The notes beneath the pieces were generated by a model. It had not been told where the DNA came from and did not search any database. It was given only the letters and a program-made list of their open reading frames with translations. A stretch of DNA of 64,000 bases from Pusillimonas noertemannii (lineage in GTDB: Bacteria; Pseudomonadota; Gammaproteobacteria; Burkholderiales; Burkholderiaceae_B), in assembly GCF_003096595.1 (NCBI RefSeq), contig NZ_QEKO01000001.1:806001-870000 (forward strand), given 5' to 3'. The position numbers and the translations under genes are program-made. Shown in pieces: positions 32,288-42,039 of this stretch (positions are counted from its first letter, which is position 1; every line of letters begins with the position of its first letter).

Positions 32288-32752
32288 TCAGGCGTAGGGA
32301 TCGGCAATGCCCAGGGTTTCCAGGATGCGTGTTTCCAGGGCCTCCATCTCGCGCGCCTCGGCGGCGTCCAGGTGGTCGTGGCCCAGGGCGTGCAGGACGC
32401 CATGCACGGTCAGGTGGGCGGCGTGATTCAGCAGCGTCTTGCCTTGCTCCCGGGCCTCGCGCTCGAGCACAGGCAGGCAAAGAACGATGTCGCCCGCCAC
32501 CGTGCCCTCAGGGTCCATGCCGTATTCGAAAGTGAGTACATTGGTGGCATAGTCGCGCTCGCGGTACTGCAGGTTCAGCTCGCGCCCTTCTTCCTGCCCG
32601 ACCAGGCGCAGCGTGAGGGCGGCTGCCCGAAGGCCGGGAAGCGTGCCGCCGGCCACGTCCAGGCTGCGCCGCACCCAGCGGCGCAGGCGCCAACGCGGCA
32701 GCTGCGGCGCGGGCTCGGCATACTGCACCGCCAAGGAAAGCTCAAGCTCCAC
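32288..32752 (-). CDS. ybeY: Endoribonuclease YbeY (16S rRNA maturation)
   Basis: 154 residues from GTG 32752, the first start that leaves a normal-length protein; it overlaps phoH by 11 bases. The zinc motif HGVLHALGHDH matches HGxLHxxGxDH, and RDYATNVLTFEYG is the usual second conserved block. YbeY processes the 3' end of 16S rRNA and takes part in ribosome quality control. Confidence 0.94.
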   Translation of the reverse strand: MELELSLAVQYAEPAPQLPRWRLRRWVRRSLDVAGGTLPGLRAAALTLRLVGQEEGRELNLQYRERDYATNVLTFEYGMDPEGTVAGDIVLCLPVLEREAREQGKTLLNHAAHLTVHGVLHALGHDHLDAAEAREMEALETRILETLGIADPYA

Positions 32753-33755
32753 CGTTGCCCGCCTTGTCGTAGGCGTCGACGATGCGCGCCACCAGCGGGT
32801 GGCGCACCACGTCGCGGCTTGTGAAACGCGTGGTGGCGATGCCCTGTACCGAATCGAGCACCTCGAGCGCATGGGTCAGGCCGCTGGGCTGGCCGCGCGG
32901 CAGGTCGACCTGCGACGGGTCGCCATTGACCACCGCCTTGCTGCCGAAGCCGATGCGGGTCAGGAACATCTTCATCTGCTCGGGCGTCGTGTTCTGCGCC
33001 TCGTCGAGAATGACGAAAGCGTGGTTGAGGGTGCGGCCGCGCATATAGGCCAGGGGCGCGATCTCGATGGTCTGTTTCTCGAAGAGGCGCTGCACGCGCT
33101 CGAAGCCCATGAGGTCGTACAGGGCATCGTACAAGGGCCGCAGGTAAGGGTCGACCTTCTGCGCCAGGTCGCCGGGCAGGAAGCCCAGGCGTTCGCCCGC
33201 CTCGACGGCGGGGCGGGTGAGCACCAGGCGCTGCACCGACTCGCGCTCTAGCGCGTCGATGGCGCAGGCCACGGCCAGCCATGTCTTGCCGGTGCCGGCC
33301 GGCCCCACGCCGAAGGTGATGTCGTGCTTGAGGATGTTGTTGAGGTAGTCGCGCTGGCGCGGCGTGCGGGGGCGCAGGTCGCTGCGCCGCGTGCGCAGCG
33401 AGATGTCGGTGCTGTGGTCGTCCACGGGCGGCAGTTCGGGCAGGGCCGGCTCGTCGGCGGGCTCGTCTTTGTCGCGGCTGCGGCCCGCGCCCAATTCGAC
33501 CATGCCCAGCTGGATGTCGTCGATGGACAGCGGCTTGTGCACCGAGCGGCGGTGGAACAGGCGCAGGGCGTCGGCCGCTGCGCGCGCCTGGTCGCCTTCG
33601 ATGGTTACGCGGTTGCCTCGCCGGTTCAGCTTGACGTTCCATCCGTCGGCGATCTGCCGCAGGTTTTCATCGAGCGGGCCGCACAGGTTGGCCAGATGGG
33701 TGTTGTCGCCCTCGAGGACGACGGCGACGGGCTTGTGGCGGGCGGCGTTGCTCAT
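32742..33755 (-). CDS. ybeZ: PhoH family ATPase (YbeZ)
   Basis: 337 residues. Walker [17 protein letters not shown] and Walker [21 protein letters not shown] are intact. An N-terminal KH-like/EEV1 region ([20 protein letters not shown]) precedes the ATPase domain. YbeZ partners with YbeY in RNA metabolism, and the two genes overlap here. It also overlaps miaB by 4 bases. Confidence 0.93.
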   Translation of the reverse strand: MSNAARHKPVAVVLEGDNTHLANLCGPLDENLRQIADGWNVKLNRRGNRVTIEGDQARAAADALRLFHRRSVHKPLSIDDIQLGMVELGAGRSRDKDEPADEPALPELPPVDDHSTDISLRTRRSDLRPRTPRQRDYLNNILKHDITFGVGPAGTGKTWLAVACAIDALERESVQRLVLTRPAVEAGERLGFLPGDLAQKVDPYLRPLYDALYDLMGFERVQRLFEKQTIEIAPLAYMRGRTLNHAFVILDEAQNTTPEQMKMFLTRIGFGSKAVVNGDPSQVDLPRGQPSGLTHALEVLDSVQGIATTRFTSRDVVRHPLVARIVDAYDKAGNGGA

Positions 33756-35179
33756 AGGCCCTGGCCCGCCTCGGCGGAAACGAGTTCGCCCTTGAGCGTA
33801 TTGGTGTTGGTGGACGTGATGCGCACCTGCACCATTTGCCCGATCAGGCTGGCCGGCGCGGCGAAGTTGACGATGCGGTTGTTTTCAGTGCGGCCCATGA
33901 GTTCGTTCGGGTCGCGCTTGGAGGGCTTTTCGGCCAGCACGCGTTCGACGCCGCCCACCATGGCCTGGCTGATGGCGGCCGCGTGTTCGTTGACCAGCGC
34001 CTGCAGCCGGTGCAGCCGGGCAAGCTTCTGCTCTTTGCTGGTGTTGTCGTCGAGGTCGGCCGCGGGCGTGCCCGGGCGGCGCGAATAGATGAAGGAGAAG
34101 GACTGGTCGAAGCCCACATGCCGGATGAGGTTGAGCGTTTTTTCGAAGTCGTCGTCGGTTTCGCCGGGGAAGCCGACGATGAAGTCGGAAGAGAGGGTCA
34201 TGCCCGGCCGTGCGGCGCGCAGGCGGCGCACGATGGACTTGAACTCCAGCGAGGTATAGCCGCGTTTCATGGCCGCCAGCACGCGGTCGCTGCCGGCCTG
34301 CACAGGCAGGTGCAGGAAGGGAACCAGCTTGGGCAGTGCGCCGTGGGCCTCGATGAGGCGGGTCGTCATTTCCTTGGGGTGCGAGGTGGTGTAGCGGATG
34401 CGCTCGATGCCGGGGATTTCGTGGATGTATTCGAGCAGCATGGCGAAGTCGGCGATCTCGGCGCTGTCGCCCATGGGACCGCGATAGGCGTTTACGTTCT
34501 GGCCCAGCAGGGTGATTTCCTTGATGCCCTGGTCGGCCAGGTCGGCCACCTCGACCAGCACGTCGTCGAAGGGACGCGAAACTTCTTCGCCGCGGGTGTA
34601 GGGCACGACACAGAAGCTGCAATATTTGCTGCAGCCTTCCATGATGGAAACGAAGGCGCTGGGGCCGTTGATGCTGGCCGGCGGCAGGGCGTCGAACTTT
34701 TCGATCTCGGGAAAGCTGATGTCCACCTGCGACCGCCCCGACTGCTTGCGTTGCGAAATGAGCGCGGGCAGGCGATGCAGCGTCTGCGGCCCGAAGACCA
34801 CGTCGACGTAGGGCGCGCGCCGGACGATGGCCTCGCCTTCCTGGCTGGCCACGCAGCCCCCCACGCCGATGATCAGGTTGGGATTGGTCTGCTTGAGATG
34901 CTGCACCCGGCCCAGGTCGGAAAAGACTTTTTCTTGCGCTTTTTCGCGCACCGAGCACGTATTGAAGAGGATGACGTCGGCTTCGTCGGGGTTCTGGGTA
35001 AGTTCCAGGCCCTGGTCGTTGCGCAGTACGTCGACCATTTTGTCGGAGTCGTACTCATTCATCTGGCAGCCGAAGGTCTTGATGAAGAGCTTGCGCGGCG
35101 AACCGGATGCGGGCGCAGTATGCCGGACGTTAGTGTCGGCGGGCGCGCCGGAGGCGCGCTTGATGGTGGTTTCTTGCAT
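33752..35179 (-). CDS. miaB: tRNA-2-methylthio-N6-dimethylallyladenosine synthase
   Basis: 475 residues from ATG 35179; the frame extends further upstream without similarity. N-terminal UPF0004 domain ([19 protein letters not shown]), radical SAM CxxxCxxC in [15 protein letters not shown], then a TRAM domain at the end. Three further N-terminal cysteines for the second iron-sulfur cluster are visible (TFGCQM, NTCSVR, GCVAS). It methylthiolates A37 of tRNAs reading UNN codons. It is the first gene of this operon. Confidence 0.95.
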   Translation of the reverse strand: MQETTIKRASGAPADTNVRHTAPASGSPRKLFIKTFGCQMNEYDSDKMVDVLRNDQGLELTQNPDEADVILFNTCSVREKAQEKVFSDLGRVQHLKQTNPNLIIGVGGCVASQEGEAIVRRAPYVDVVFGPQTLHRLPALISQRKQSGRSQVDISFPEIEKFDALPPASINGPSAFVSIMEGCSKYCSFCVVPYTRGEEVSRPFDDVLVEVADLADQGIKEITLLGQNVNAYRGPMGDSAEIADFAMLLEYIHEIPGIERIRYTTSHPKEMTTRLIEAHGALPKLVPFLHLPVQAGSDRVLAAMKRGYTSLEFKSIVRRLRAARPGMTLSSDFIVGFPGETDDDFEKTLNLIRHVGFDQSFSFIYSRRPGTPAADLDDNTSKEQKLARLHRLQALVNEHAAAISQAMVGGVERVLAEKPSKRDPNELMGRTENNRIVNFAAPASLIGQMVQVRITSTNTNTLKGELVSAEAGQGL

Positions 35180-35347
35180 GATGGGTGGCCGTGACGGGTG
35201 TCGATCCCGGGGGCAAATGAAACCAAGCATTGTACTGCGATCCGGGCATGTCCGGCCGCCGTGGCGCCTGGCGTGCAAGGCCCAGCCTTGGTCTTCAGGG
35301 TCGCGTCGCCCGAATTCCCTTGGGCACGCCTGTCCGCTGTTGGTATA

Positions 35348-35398
35348 TTATTCAATGGAATAAGCTAATTTCTTCTGGCTATATATGGCGATATATAG
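35348..35398. promoter_or_regulatory. Two palindromes upstream of the sulfite dehydrogenase genes
   Basis: TTATTC-AATG-GAATAA (35348-35363) and CTATATAT-GGCG-ATATATAG (35379-35398) are both perfect inverted repeats in the AT-rich region before sorA. Their centres are about 33 bases apart. They are candidate operators for a sulfur-responsive regulator such as a CysB-like LysR protein, which is an inference. Confidence 0.4.
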
Positions 35399-35475
35399 AG
35401 CGATCCAGACAGTTCAGCCCCCGAGGGGGCACGCATCGCAAGCACGCAACATCGGGTTTTGACAAGGAGATCACC

Positions 35476-36708
35476 ATGGAACATAAAACGAATATTATTC
35501 GCCGCCGCCTGCTGGCGAGCGCCGGGGGCGCTGTGGCCTGGGCGGGCCTGGGGGCGCCGGCGCTGGCCGATTCCACAGAACCCGCTTCCCAGTCGAATCC
35601 GGGTCCGGTTTCCGCCTCCAAGCCCCTGCCCGGCTATGCCGAGTGGAAGGACGCCGACAGCATGATCGTGCACAGCGCCAATACCATCGAGACGCGCCGC
35701 ACGGCCTTCGGCTCCGGCGGCATCACGCCGCTCGACAGGCTTTTCGTGCGCAACAACGTCACGCCGCCCGCGGCCGCCATCGTGAAAGACCCCGACGCCT
35801 GGCAGGTGCAGGTCGATGGCGTCGCCAAACCGCGCAGTTTCACCGTTGCCGAGCTCAAGACTCTTGGCCTGCAATCGGTGGCCATGGTGCTGCAGTGCTC
35901 CGGCAACGGCCGCAGCTATTTTCCGCACAAGCCCAGCGGTACGCAATGGACGGTGGGCGCGGCGGGCTGCGTGGTGTTCACCGGCGTGCCGGTGAAGGCG
36001 GTGCTCGAAGCTACGGGCGGCATGGCCGACGGCATGGAATACATGACGGGCACGGGCGGCGAAGAGATTCCGGCCGGCCTCGACCCCAACACCGTCATGG
36101 TCGAGCGTTCGGTGCCGCTGTCGGGCATCGAAGACGCATTGCTTGCCTGGGAGATCAACGGCGAACCCATTCCCTTGGCGCACGGCGGCCCCCTGCGCAT
36201 GATCGTGCCGGGCTATACGGGTGTGAACAACGTCAAGTACGTGAAGAAGCTGGCATTTACCAAAGATCAGTCGCCGGCCAGCATCCAGCAGAACAGCTAT
36301 CGCATGTCCCCGGTGGGGGTCAAGGGTACGCCCGAGCACGATTCGGTCTGGGAAATGCCGCCCAAGTCGTGGATCAACAATCCCTATGATCCCGCGCAGC
36401 CCGTCAAGGCGGGCAAGGTCACCATCAATGGCGTGGCCATGGGTGGCATGAGCGAAGCCGAAAAGATCGAGGTGTCGGTCAACGGCGGCAAAGATTGGCA
36501 AAAGGCCGAGTTCATCGGCCCCGACCTGGGCAAGTATGCATGGCGCGTGTTCGCGTTAACGGTCGACCTTCCGGCGGGCGAGCATCAATTGGCTTCACGC
36601 GTTACCAATGACGACGGCGAAACCCAGCCCGAAGAGCGCGTCGAGAACAACCGCGGCTACATCAACAACAGCTGGCGCGACCACATGATCACCGTCAAGG
36701 TGGCTTGA
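35476..36708 (+). CDS. Sulfite dehydrogenase, molybdopterin subunit (SorA-like)
   Basis: 410 residues from ATG 35476 behind AAGGAG. The N-terminus IIRRRLLASAGG is a twin-arginine signal ending at ALADS. The sulfite-oxidase fold shows the molybdenum-ligating Cys141 in VLQCSGNGRS and the His/Arg-rich GGPLRMIVPGYTGVNNVKY. A C-terminal dimerisation domain begins near VKAGKVTINGVAMGG. It oxidises sulfite to sulfate in the periplasm and passes electrons to the cytochrome c encoded next. Related sulfane dehydrogenases (SoxC) are the main alternative; no sox genes are nearby. Confidence 0.85.
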   Translation: MEHKTNIIRRRLLASAGGAVAWAGLGAPALADSTEPASQSNPGPVSASKPLPGYAEWKDADSMIVHSANTIETRRTAFGSGGITPLDRLFVRNNVTPPAAAIVKDPDAWQVQVDGVAKPRSFTVAELKTLGLQSVAMVLQCSGNGRSYFPHKPSGTQWTVGAAGCVVFTGVPVKAVLEATGGMADGMEYMTGTGGEEIPAGLDPNTVMVERSVPLSGIEDALLAWEINGEPIPLAHGGPLRMIVPGYTGVNNVKYVKKLAFTKDQSPASIQQNSYRMSPVGVKGTPEHDSVWEMPPKSWINNPYDPAQPVKAGKVTINGVAMGGMSEAEKIEVSVNGGKDWQKAEFIGPDLGKYAWRVFALTVDLPAGEHQLASRVTNDDGETQPEERVENNRGYINNSWRDHMITVKVA

Positions 36709-36830
36709 TCCGGCGTACGTGCTTCTTGGGACCGAGCCAGCTTGATCCTGGCCGGGCCCGGCCAGGCCAAGAGGGCTTGCGCGGGCCCGGCCCACTTATT
36801 TCTTAAAACGTTTTTGCAGGATTCTTTTCA

Positions 36831-37175
36831 ATGCAGCGAGCAGTGTTTCTCTTCGTGGCAGCCGCGTCCATCACGGGCGCGGCTTTTTCGGCCCATTCCG
36901 CCGAGGCACCCGACCCCGCGGTGCTGGAGCAGGGCAAAGAGCTCTTCCTGACCAAGGCGGTACCGGCCTGTGCCGTGTGCCACACTTTGGCCGATGCGGG
37001 CTCTGAAGGGGCCATCGGTCCTGATCTGGACGAGCTCAAGCCCGATATGGCGGCTGTCAAGAAGGCCTTGCACGAGGGCGTGGGCGTCATGCCGTCGTTT
37101 GCGGCTTCGCTCAGTGAGGCCGAGATGGACGCCGTGGCCGCCTATGTCGTGCATGCCACGGGTGGCACTCAATAG
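36831..37175 (+). CDS. Periplasmic c-type cytochrome (SorB-like)
   Basis: 114 residues with a signal peptide cleaved near AHSAEA. One haem-binding CAVCH motif (Cys47, Cys50, His51) and a likely axial Met in GVGVMPSFAASL. It follows the molybdoenzyme by 122 bases, a gap that contains a GGGCCCGGCC-type repeat. SorA/SorB pairs use such a monohaem cytochrome as the immediate electron acceptor. Confidence 0.85.
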   Translation: MQRAVFLFVAAASITGAAFSAHSAEAPDPAVLEQGKELFLTKAVPACAVCHTLADAGSEGAIGPDLDELKPDMAAVKKALHEGVGVMPSFAASLSEAEMDAVAAYVVHATGGTQ

Positions 37176-37316
37176 GTTTGGTCATTCAGTTGGGCGCTGT
37201 CGTGGACAGTGCCATGCGTGTTTGAGTTTTTAGACGCCGTCGCAGATGTGGGTGTCGCAGCGTCGACAATGGGAACACCGCAGCTCGATTTATCCACATG
37301 GCTTGCCCAAATCCAA

Positions 37317-37409
37317 GCCGCCGGGGGCGGGGGTATATATGACGGGCGTTGGAGGGCGCTGCCACAAACCGCCCGACCGCCCGGCATATATACCCCCGAT
37401 CCCGGCGGC
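37317..37409. repeat. Long imperfect palindrome between convergent operons
   Basis: Arms 37317-37348 and 37378-37409 pair at 29 of 32 positions. Each contains CGGGGGTATATATG or its complement. A 29-base loop holds an inner GGGCG/CGCCC pair. It lies between the cytochrome gene and the convergent permease gene. There is no T run on either side, so it is not an ordinary terminator. It may be a REP- or MITE-like unit, a protein-bound palindrome, or an unusual bidirectional terminator. Confidence 0.65.
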
Positions 37410-37446
37410 GTTTAAGAACCCAAACCGCTCGTGAGCAGCATCAGCA

Positions 37447-38229
37447 TCAATCGTTCGAGGTGCTGTGCGTCCAGTATTGGTACAGCTTCTGGGCAAGAAT
37501 GTCGAGCGCGAACCCCAGGGCGCCGATCAGTACGATGACGGCCATCAGTTCCGAATAGGCCAGGCGGTCGCGGGTGTCTAGAATGAAGTAGCCCAGTCCC
37601 GAACTGACGCCCAGCATTTCGCAGGGTACCAGCACGATCCAGATGATGCCGATGGCCAGCCGTACCCCGGTAAGAATATGGCCCAGGATGCCGGGGATGA
37701 CGATGCGGAACAGCACTTCGGTACGGGTGGCGCTAAGGCTCTTGGCCAGCAGCAGCCATTTCGGATTAAGCTGCTTGACCCCGGCCGCCGTGTTGAGAAT
37801 GATGGGCCACACGGCCGCGAAAGTCAGCAGGAAATAGATCGGCGCGTCGCCGATGCCGAACACCATCACGGCGATGGGCATCCACGACAGCGGCGAGATC
37901 ATGCGCAGGAACTGGAAGGCGCTGCTGGTGCTTTTCTCGAGCATGCGCGACGAGCCGATGGCCAGCCCGATGGGCACGCCCAGCAACAACGCCAGGGCCA
38001 GCCCCACCGCCACGCGCTTCATGCTCATGAAGGTGTGGGTGGTCAGCTGGTTTTGAACGATCAGTTCGTACAGGCTGCTGAAGGCCGGCCCCGGCCGTAG
38101 CGCCGATGCCAGGGGAATGCCGCTTTGCAGCAGGTAGGCGCCCAGCCACCACAAGGCCACCAGGGCGGCCAGGCCGGCGATGCCGTAGGCCCAGGCTGCG
38201 GAGGCGGGGTTTTTCAAGCTTCTGATCAT
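37447..38229 (-). CDS. Sulfonate/nitrate-type ABC transporter permease (SsuC-like)
   Basis: 260 residues from ATG 38229. Six membrane segments are expected. The binding-protein-dependent permease pattern is clear in MSMKRVAVGLALALLLGVPI and in ARSLGASxxxxF-like AKSLSATRTEVLFRIVIPGI. It is the last gene of a minus-strand unit with the binding protein and ATPase upstream. The neighbouring sulfite dehydrogenase suggests an organosulfonate substrate. Confidence 0.87.
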   Translation of the reverse strand: MIRSLKNPASAAWAYGIAGLAALVALWWLGAYLLQSGIPLASALRPGPAFSSLYELIVQNQLTTHTFMSMKRVAVGLALALLLGVPIGLAIGSSRMLEKSTSSAFQFLRMISPLSWMPIAVMVFGIGDAPIYFLLTFAAVWPIILNTAAGVKQLNPKWLLLAKSLSATRTEVLFRIVIPGILGHILTGVRLAIGIIWIVLVPCEMLGVSSGLGYFILDTRDRLAYSELMAVIVLIGALGFALDILAQKLYQYWTHSTSND

Positions 38230-38270
38230 GTTTCTGCGTTGATTGGGCGGCGCCAGGCGCCGCCGAGGGC

Positions 38271-39464
38271 TCAGACTGTAATGGACTCTTTGCGGGTGAA
38301 CGAGCTCAGGCCGAACTTCTCGGGGCCACCAACCTGTTCGATGGCCTCGCGCACGAAGCTGTCGTCGACCAGGTCGCCGGCCACGAAGGAGGGGTCGAGG
38401 TCGGCCAGGAACTCGTTGCGTCCCAGCACCAGCGTGTCCTTGAGCTTGACGATGAGCTCTTCGGTATAGCTGGGGAAGGGGTAGGGCTGGAAGTCGATGC
38501 GCTTTTCCTTCCAGCCGGTGTTGACGATGGCGCCGCTGGATTCGTACAGCTGCGTGTCCAGCAGTTCGGGCTGCAGCACCTGGGCCAGCGCCTCGTACGA
38601 GTGCGGCGTGTAGCGCTGCGGGTTTTCCTTCGACAGGATGTGGGCGGTTTCTTCGCGGTTTTCCTGGATCCAGGCCTGGGCCTGGACGACGCCGTTCACG
38701 ACCTTCTGGGTCCATTCGGGACGCTGTTGCAGGTCTTGTTCGTGCATCAGCACAACGCAACAGGCGTGGTCTTTCCAGACGTCGCCGGTAAAGCGCAGGA
38801 TCTTGCCGATTTTCAGGACTTCGGCCGAGGCGTTGAAAGGTTCGGCCACGATGTAGCCCGAGATCTGCTTGTTGGCCAGGGCGGGCACCATGTCGGAAGG
38901 CGCCATCACCACCAGCTTGACCTGCTTCTTGGTGGGCGTGCCGTCGCTGATGGACTCGAGCCCCTTGCTGCGCAGCAGGTGCTGCAGCACCACGTTGTGC
39001 AGCGAATACCAGAAGGGAATGGCCACGGTGGTGCCGCCCAGGTCTTCGAGGCTGTTGACGTCGGGCTGCACGGTCAGGCCCGAGCCGGACATGTGGTTCC
39101 AGGCCACGATTTTGGCGGGCGATTTGCTGCCGTAGCGGGCCCAGACGGTCATGGGCGAAAGCAGGTGCACCGCGTTGACCTGACCGGCCAGGAAGGCTTC
39201 GACGATCTGGGCCCAGCTGCGGAACATGCGGGGCTTTTCGACTTCAAGGCCCTGGTCCTGGAACAGCTTGTTGTGATGCGCCACCAGCAGGGGCGTGGCG
39301 TCGGTGATGGGCAGGTAGCCGATGCGCAGCGGAGCGTCGGGCTCGGCGGCTCGCGCGGCCTGGCTCATCTGCAGCAGGGGCAATGCGCCCATGGCGGTGA
39401 ACATGGAGGAAAGCTTGAGGAACTGGCGCCGGCGCGCCCGGGTGCTGTCGTTGTATGAGGACAC
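38271..39464 (-). CDS. Sulfonate/nitrate-type ABC transporter substrate-binding protein
   Basis: 397 residues from GTG 39464, eight bases after an AAGGA site; the longer frame upstream overlaps the ATPase gene. The N-terminus TRARRRQFLKLSS is a twin-arginine signal. The mature part opens PLRIGYLPITDATPLLVAHH, the usual start of SsuA/TauA/NrtA-like proteins. It also has HLLSPMTVWARYGSKSPAKI and GYIVAEPFNASAEVLKIGK. It captures the ligand in the periplasm for the adjacent permease. Specificity is not readable. Confidence 0.87.
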   Translation of the reverse strand: MSSYNDSTRARRRQFLKLSSMFTAMGALPLLQMSQAARAAEPDAPLRIGYLPITDATPLLVAHHNKLFQDQGLEVEKPRMFRSWAQIVEAFLAGQVNAVHLLSPMTVWARYGSKSPAKIVAWNHMSGSGLTVQPDVNSLEDLGGTTVAIPFWYSLHNVVLQHLLRSKGLESISDGTPTKKQVKLVVMAPSDMVPALANKQISGYIVAEPFNASAEVLKIGKILRFTGDVWKDHACCVVLMHEQDLQQRPEWTQKVVNGVVQAQAWIQENREETAHILSKENPQRYTPHSYEALAQVLQPELLDTQLYESSGAIVNTGWKEKRIDFQPYPFPSYTEELIVKLKDTLVLGRNEFLADLDPSFVAGDLVDDSFVREAIEQVGGPEKFGLSSFTRKESITV

Positions 39465-39486
39465 GGTTTTTTCCTTGTGGTTGTGC

Positions 39487-40305
39487 TCAGGCTGCAAGTC
39501 GTTGCGGATCTTCGGCCCGGCCGCGGGCGTCGCGCAGCAGCTGCATGATCTGCAGCCGCACGGCGGTGCTTTCGGAGCTGACGGTGTCGCGCGGATGGGC
39601 GCCCGTAAGCCGCCACTGGCCGATGAGTTCGCCCGGCTTGCCGCCAATGAGGACGATGCGGTCGGCCACGGTCAGGGCCTCGTCGATGTCGTGGGTGACC
39701 AGCACCGCCGACGTGCCGTACTTCTTGGTGATGCGCAGCAGCAGGCCTTGCATGTCGCCGCGGGTGATTTCGTCGAGCGCGCTGAAGGGTTCGTCGAGCA
39801 GCAGTATTTCTGGCTGGCGTGCCAGGCTGCGCGCCAGGGCGGTGCGCTGGGCCATGCCGCCGGAAAGCTCGGAGGGATAGCGCTCGGCCGCCTCGGTCAG
39901 GTCGACGTCGGCGATGGCGGCGGCGACCCGGGCCTTTTTCTCGGCCTTGCTTATTTGCGGCTGATGCTTGAAGTCGAGGCCGAAGCCGACGTTCTCTTCA
40001 AGGTTCAGCCAGGGCAGCAGGCTGGCGTCCTGGAACACGAAGCTGAGCCTGGGGTGGGGGCCGCGCAGGCGTTCGCCATGGACGTGTACCGTGCCCTGCT
40101 GGGCTTCCTGCAGCCCCGCCAGCACGCGCAGCAGCGACGACTTGCCGACTCCGCTCGGGCCCAGCACGGCCACGATCTCGCCCTGGGCAAGCCGCAGCGA
40201 GAAGTCGCGCAGTACGGTGTTGGGCTGGGCGTTGGCGCGCTTGTAACGTAATTCGATGGACTGCGCCTCCAGTACGATGGGCGCTTCGATGTTTGAAACT
40301 GCCAT
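39487..40305 (-). CDS. Sulfonate/nitrate-type ABC transporter ATP-binding protein (SsuB-like)
   Basis: 272 residues. Walker A LGPSGVGKSSLL, Q-loop FVFQDASLLPW, signature ELSGGMAQRTALARSL, Walker B ILLLDEPFSALDE and switch VTHDIDEAL are all intact. It energises the permease encoded downstream. Gene order here is ATPase, binding protein, permease. Confidence 0.9.
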   Translation of the reverse strand: MAVSNIEAPIVLEAQSIELRYKRANAQPNTVLRDFSLRLAQGEIVAVLGPSGVGKSSLLRVLAGLQEAQQGTVHVHGERLRGPHPRLSFVFQDASLLPWLNLEENVGFGLDFKHQPQISKAEKKARVAAAIADVDLTEAAERYPSELSGGMAQRTALARSLARQPEILLLDEPFSALDEITRGDMQGLLLRITKKYGTSAVLVTHDIDEALTVADRIVLIGGKPGELIGQWRLTGAHPRDTVSSESTAVRLQIMQLLRDARGRAEDPQRLAA

Positions 40306-40329
40306 GATGTATATGCCTCGAAACAGGCC

Positions 40330-41478
40330 CTAGGCGGCTGCGGTATGCAGCGGCGGGGACGATTCGGCGGAGCCGGCTTGGGCGCGGCTCTCGAGCGCGT
40401 GGATTTCTTTGCGCAAATGCTTGAGTGCCGGCGTGACGATTGCGACGAAAACCGCTTCGCGCAGGCGGCGCTGGGCCGGATGGATGATGAGGTAGCCCTT
40501 GGCGCCGGCGTGAAGCACGGCCGAGTTGGCCGCCTTGAGGGTAAGCTCGCTGATGGCGGCGCGTGCCTTCAGCACCGGAAGCATGTCGGTTGCGCCGGCC
40601 TGGGCCAGGGGTGCCAGGCTGGCCACACGGGCCTCGATATCGGCCAGTTGGGCGGCCAGGTCGACCTCCTGGTCGTCGAGGAAGGCGTTGACGTGTCCCA
40701 CGCTGGCGTTGCTGTCGTGCGCGATGGCGATGCAGGCGCGCACGATGCCGGTTCCCATGCCGATCTGGCCCAGCACGAAGCCGGGCTTGATGCGGCTGAT
40801 GTACTGCTTGAATTGATCGGGGTGGGCCAGCACGTCTTCGGCCGGCACCTTGACGTTCTGGAAGCGCAGGTTCAGCGTCTGGGTGCCTTCGAGCCCCGAG
40901 AATTCAAGGCAAGGACGCGATTCAAAGCCTGCCGCCGTACTGGGCGTGGCAAACATGATGTAGCCCTCGTCCTCGACCGCGGCGGCGACGATGGCCAGGT
41001 GGCCGTCGCCCACGTTGGAAACCCAGGGCAGCGACCCGGTCACAACATAGCCGTCGCCTTCGCGGCGCGCGCGCAGATGGATTTTCTCGATGCCCGCCAG
41101 GTGCTTGACGGCATTGGACATGCCCGTGCCGGCCAGCAGCCTGCCCTGGGCCACATCGTGCAGATAGCGCTCGCGCACCGCTGCATTGTCGGAATTTTGC
41201 AGGTACCAGGCGCAACTGGATTGGCACCACACCAGGAAGGCCGTGGAGCCGCAATGCTGGGCCACCTTGGCCGTGACTTCGATCTGCGTGGCCAGGCCCA
41301 GGCCGTTTCCGCCGCTGTCGGCGGGCAAGGCCGCAGCGAAGCCGCCCAGGGCACCCAGCTTGTGCATGAACTGCGCCGGATACAGGCCTTCGCGGTCGAT
41401 GGCCTGCACCTGGGGGGCGAGTTCGGTTTCAATCAGCTGGACGATGGGCGCCATGAAGGCGTGTTGGGCTTGGGACAC
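40330..41478 (-). CDS. Acyl-CoA dehydrogenase-family flavoenzyme (DszC/SfnB-like)
   Basis: 382 residues of the acyl-CoA dehydrogenase fold: VTAKVAQHCGSTAFLVWCQS, then GTGMSNAVKHLAGIEKI, LPWVSNVGDGH and a helical C-terminal domain. The usual catalytic Glu is not evident, and no canonical acyl-CoA signature is seen. In sulfur-acquisition clusters, relatives (DszC, SfnB, TdsC) act as reduced-flavin monooxygenases. Its position at the head of the ABC transporter unit fits desulfonation or sulfone oxidation, which is inferred. Confidence 0.75.
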   Translation of the reverse strand: MSQAQHAFMAPIVQLIETELAPQVQAIDREGLYPAQFMHKLGALGGFAAALPADSGGNGLGLATQIEVTAKVAQHCGSTAFLVWCQSSCAWYLQNSDNAAVRERYLHDVAQGRLLAGTGMSNAVKHLAGIEKIHLRARREGDGYVVTGSLPWVSNVGDGHLAIVAAAVEDEGYIMFATPSTAAGFESRPCLEFSGLEGTQTLNLRFQNVKVPAEDVLAHPDQFKQYISRIKPGFVLGQIGMGTGIVRACIAIAHDSNASVGHVNAFLDDQEVDLAAQLADIEARVASLAPLAQAGATDMLPVLKARAAISELTLKAANSAVLHAGAKGYLIIHPAQRRLREAVFVAIVTPALKHLRKEIHALESRAQAGSAESSPPLHTAAA

Positions 41479-41496
41479 TGCTATTCCTTGGGCGAA

Positions 41497-42039
41497 TCAG
41501 GCAAAGGGCTGCAACTCGGGGTTGATGGGCGTCTGGGCCAGGTTGTTGGCGTAGTTGCACAGGGTGGCCAGGCTGACGCCCAGCACGACTTCAAGCGCGG
41601 CCTGTTGCGAGTAGCCGGCGGCGAAGAAGGCCTTCAGGTCGTCGTCGGCGACCTGGCCGCGGTTTTCCATGACGGCCAGGGTGAACACGGCCAGCGCATT
41701 GAGCTTGGGGTCGCTGAGCGCCCTCGTTTCACGTAGTGCCTCGATGATTTCTTCGGGCATGGCCAGCTTCTTGCGGGCCAGGGCCGTGTGGCCTGCCACG
41801 CAGAAGCCGCAGCCGTTGCGTTTTGCGGCGGTAATCTGGATGACTTCGCGTTCTTCGCCGCTGAGCGAGGTGCGTGCATTGATGGCGCCGACCGTCTGGT
41901 AGGTTTCGAGCGCGGTGGGTGCATTGGCCAGCACGCCCAGCAGATTGGGCAGGAAGCCGTTGGCTTTTTTCGCGTTGCTGAGGCGTTCTTTGGCTTCGTC
42001 GGCGGCGGTGTCGATGGTTTGTATGGTGAGTCGGCTCAT
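41497..42039 (-). CDS. AhpD-like / carboxymuconolactone decarboxylase family protein
   Basis: 180 residues from ATG 42039. The redox CxxC plus His motif reads RNGCGFCVAGHTALARK. AhpD-type proteins reduce peroxides or act as redox partners. It starts the unit leading to the acyl-CoA dehydrogenase-like gene 18 bases downstream. It may protect or recycle the flavoenzyme, which is inference from location. Confidence 0.82.
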   Translation of the reverse strand: MSRLTIQTIDTAADEAKERLSNAKKANGFLPNLLGVLANAPTALETYQTVGAINARTSLSGEEREVIQITAAKRNGCGFCVAGHTALARKKLAMPEEIIEALRETRALSDPKLNALAVFTLAVMENRGQVADDDLKAFFAAGYSQQAALEVVLGVSLATLCNYANNLAQTPINPELQPFA

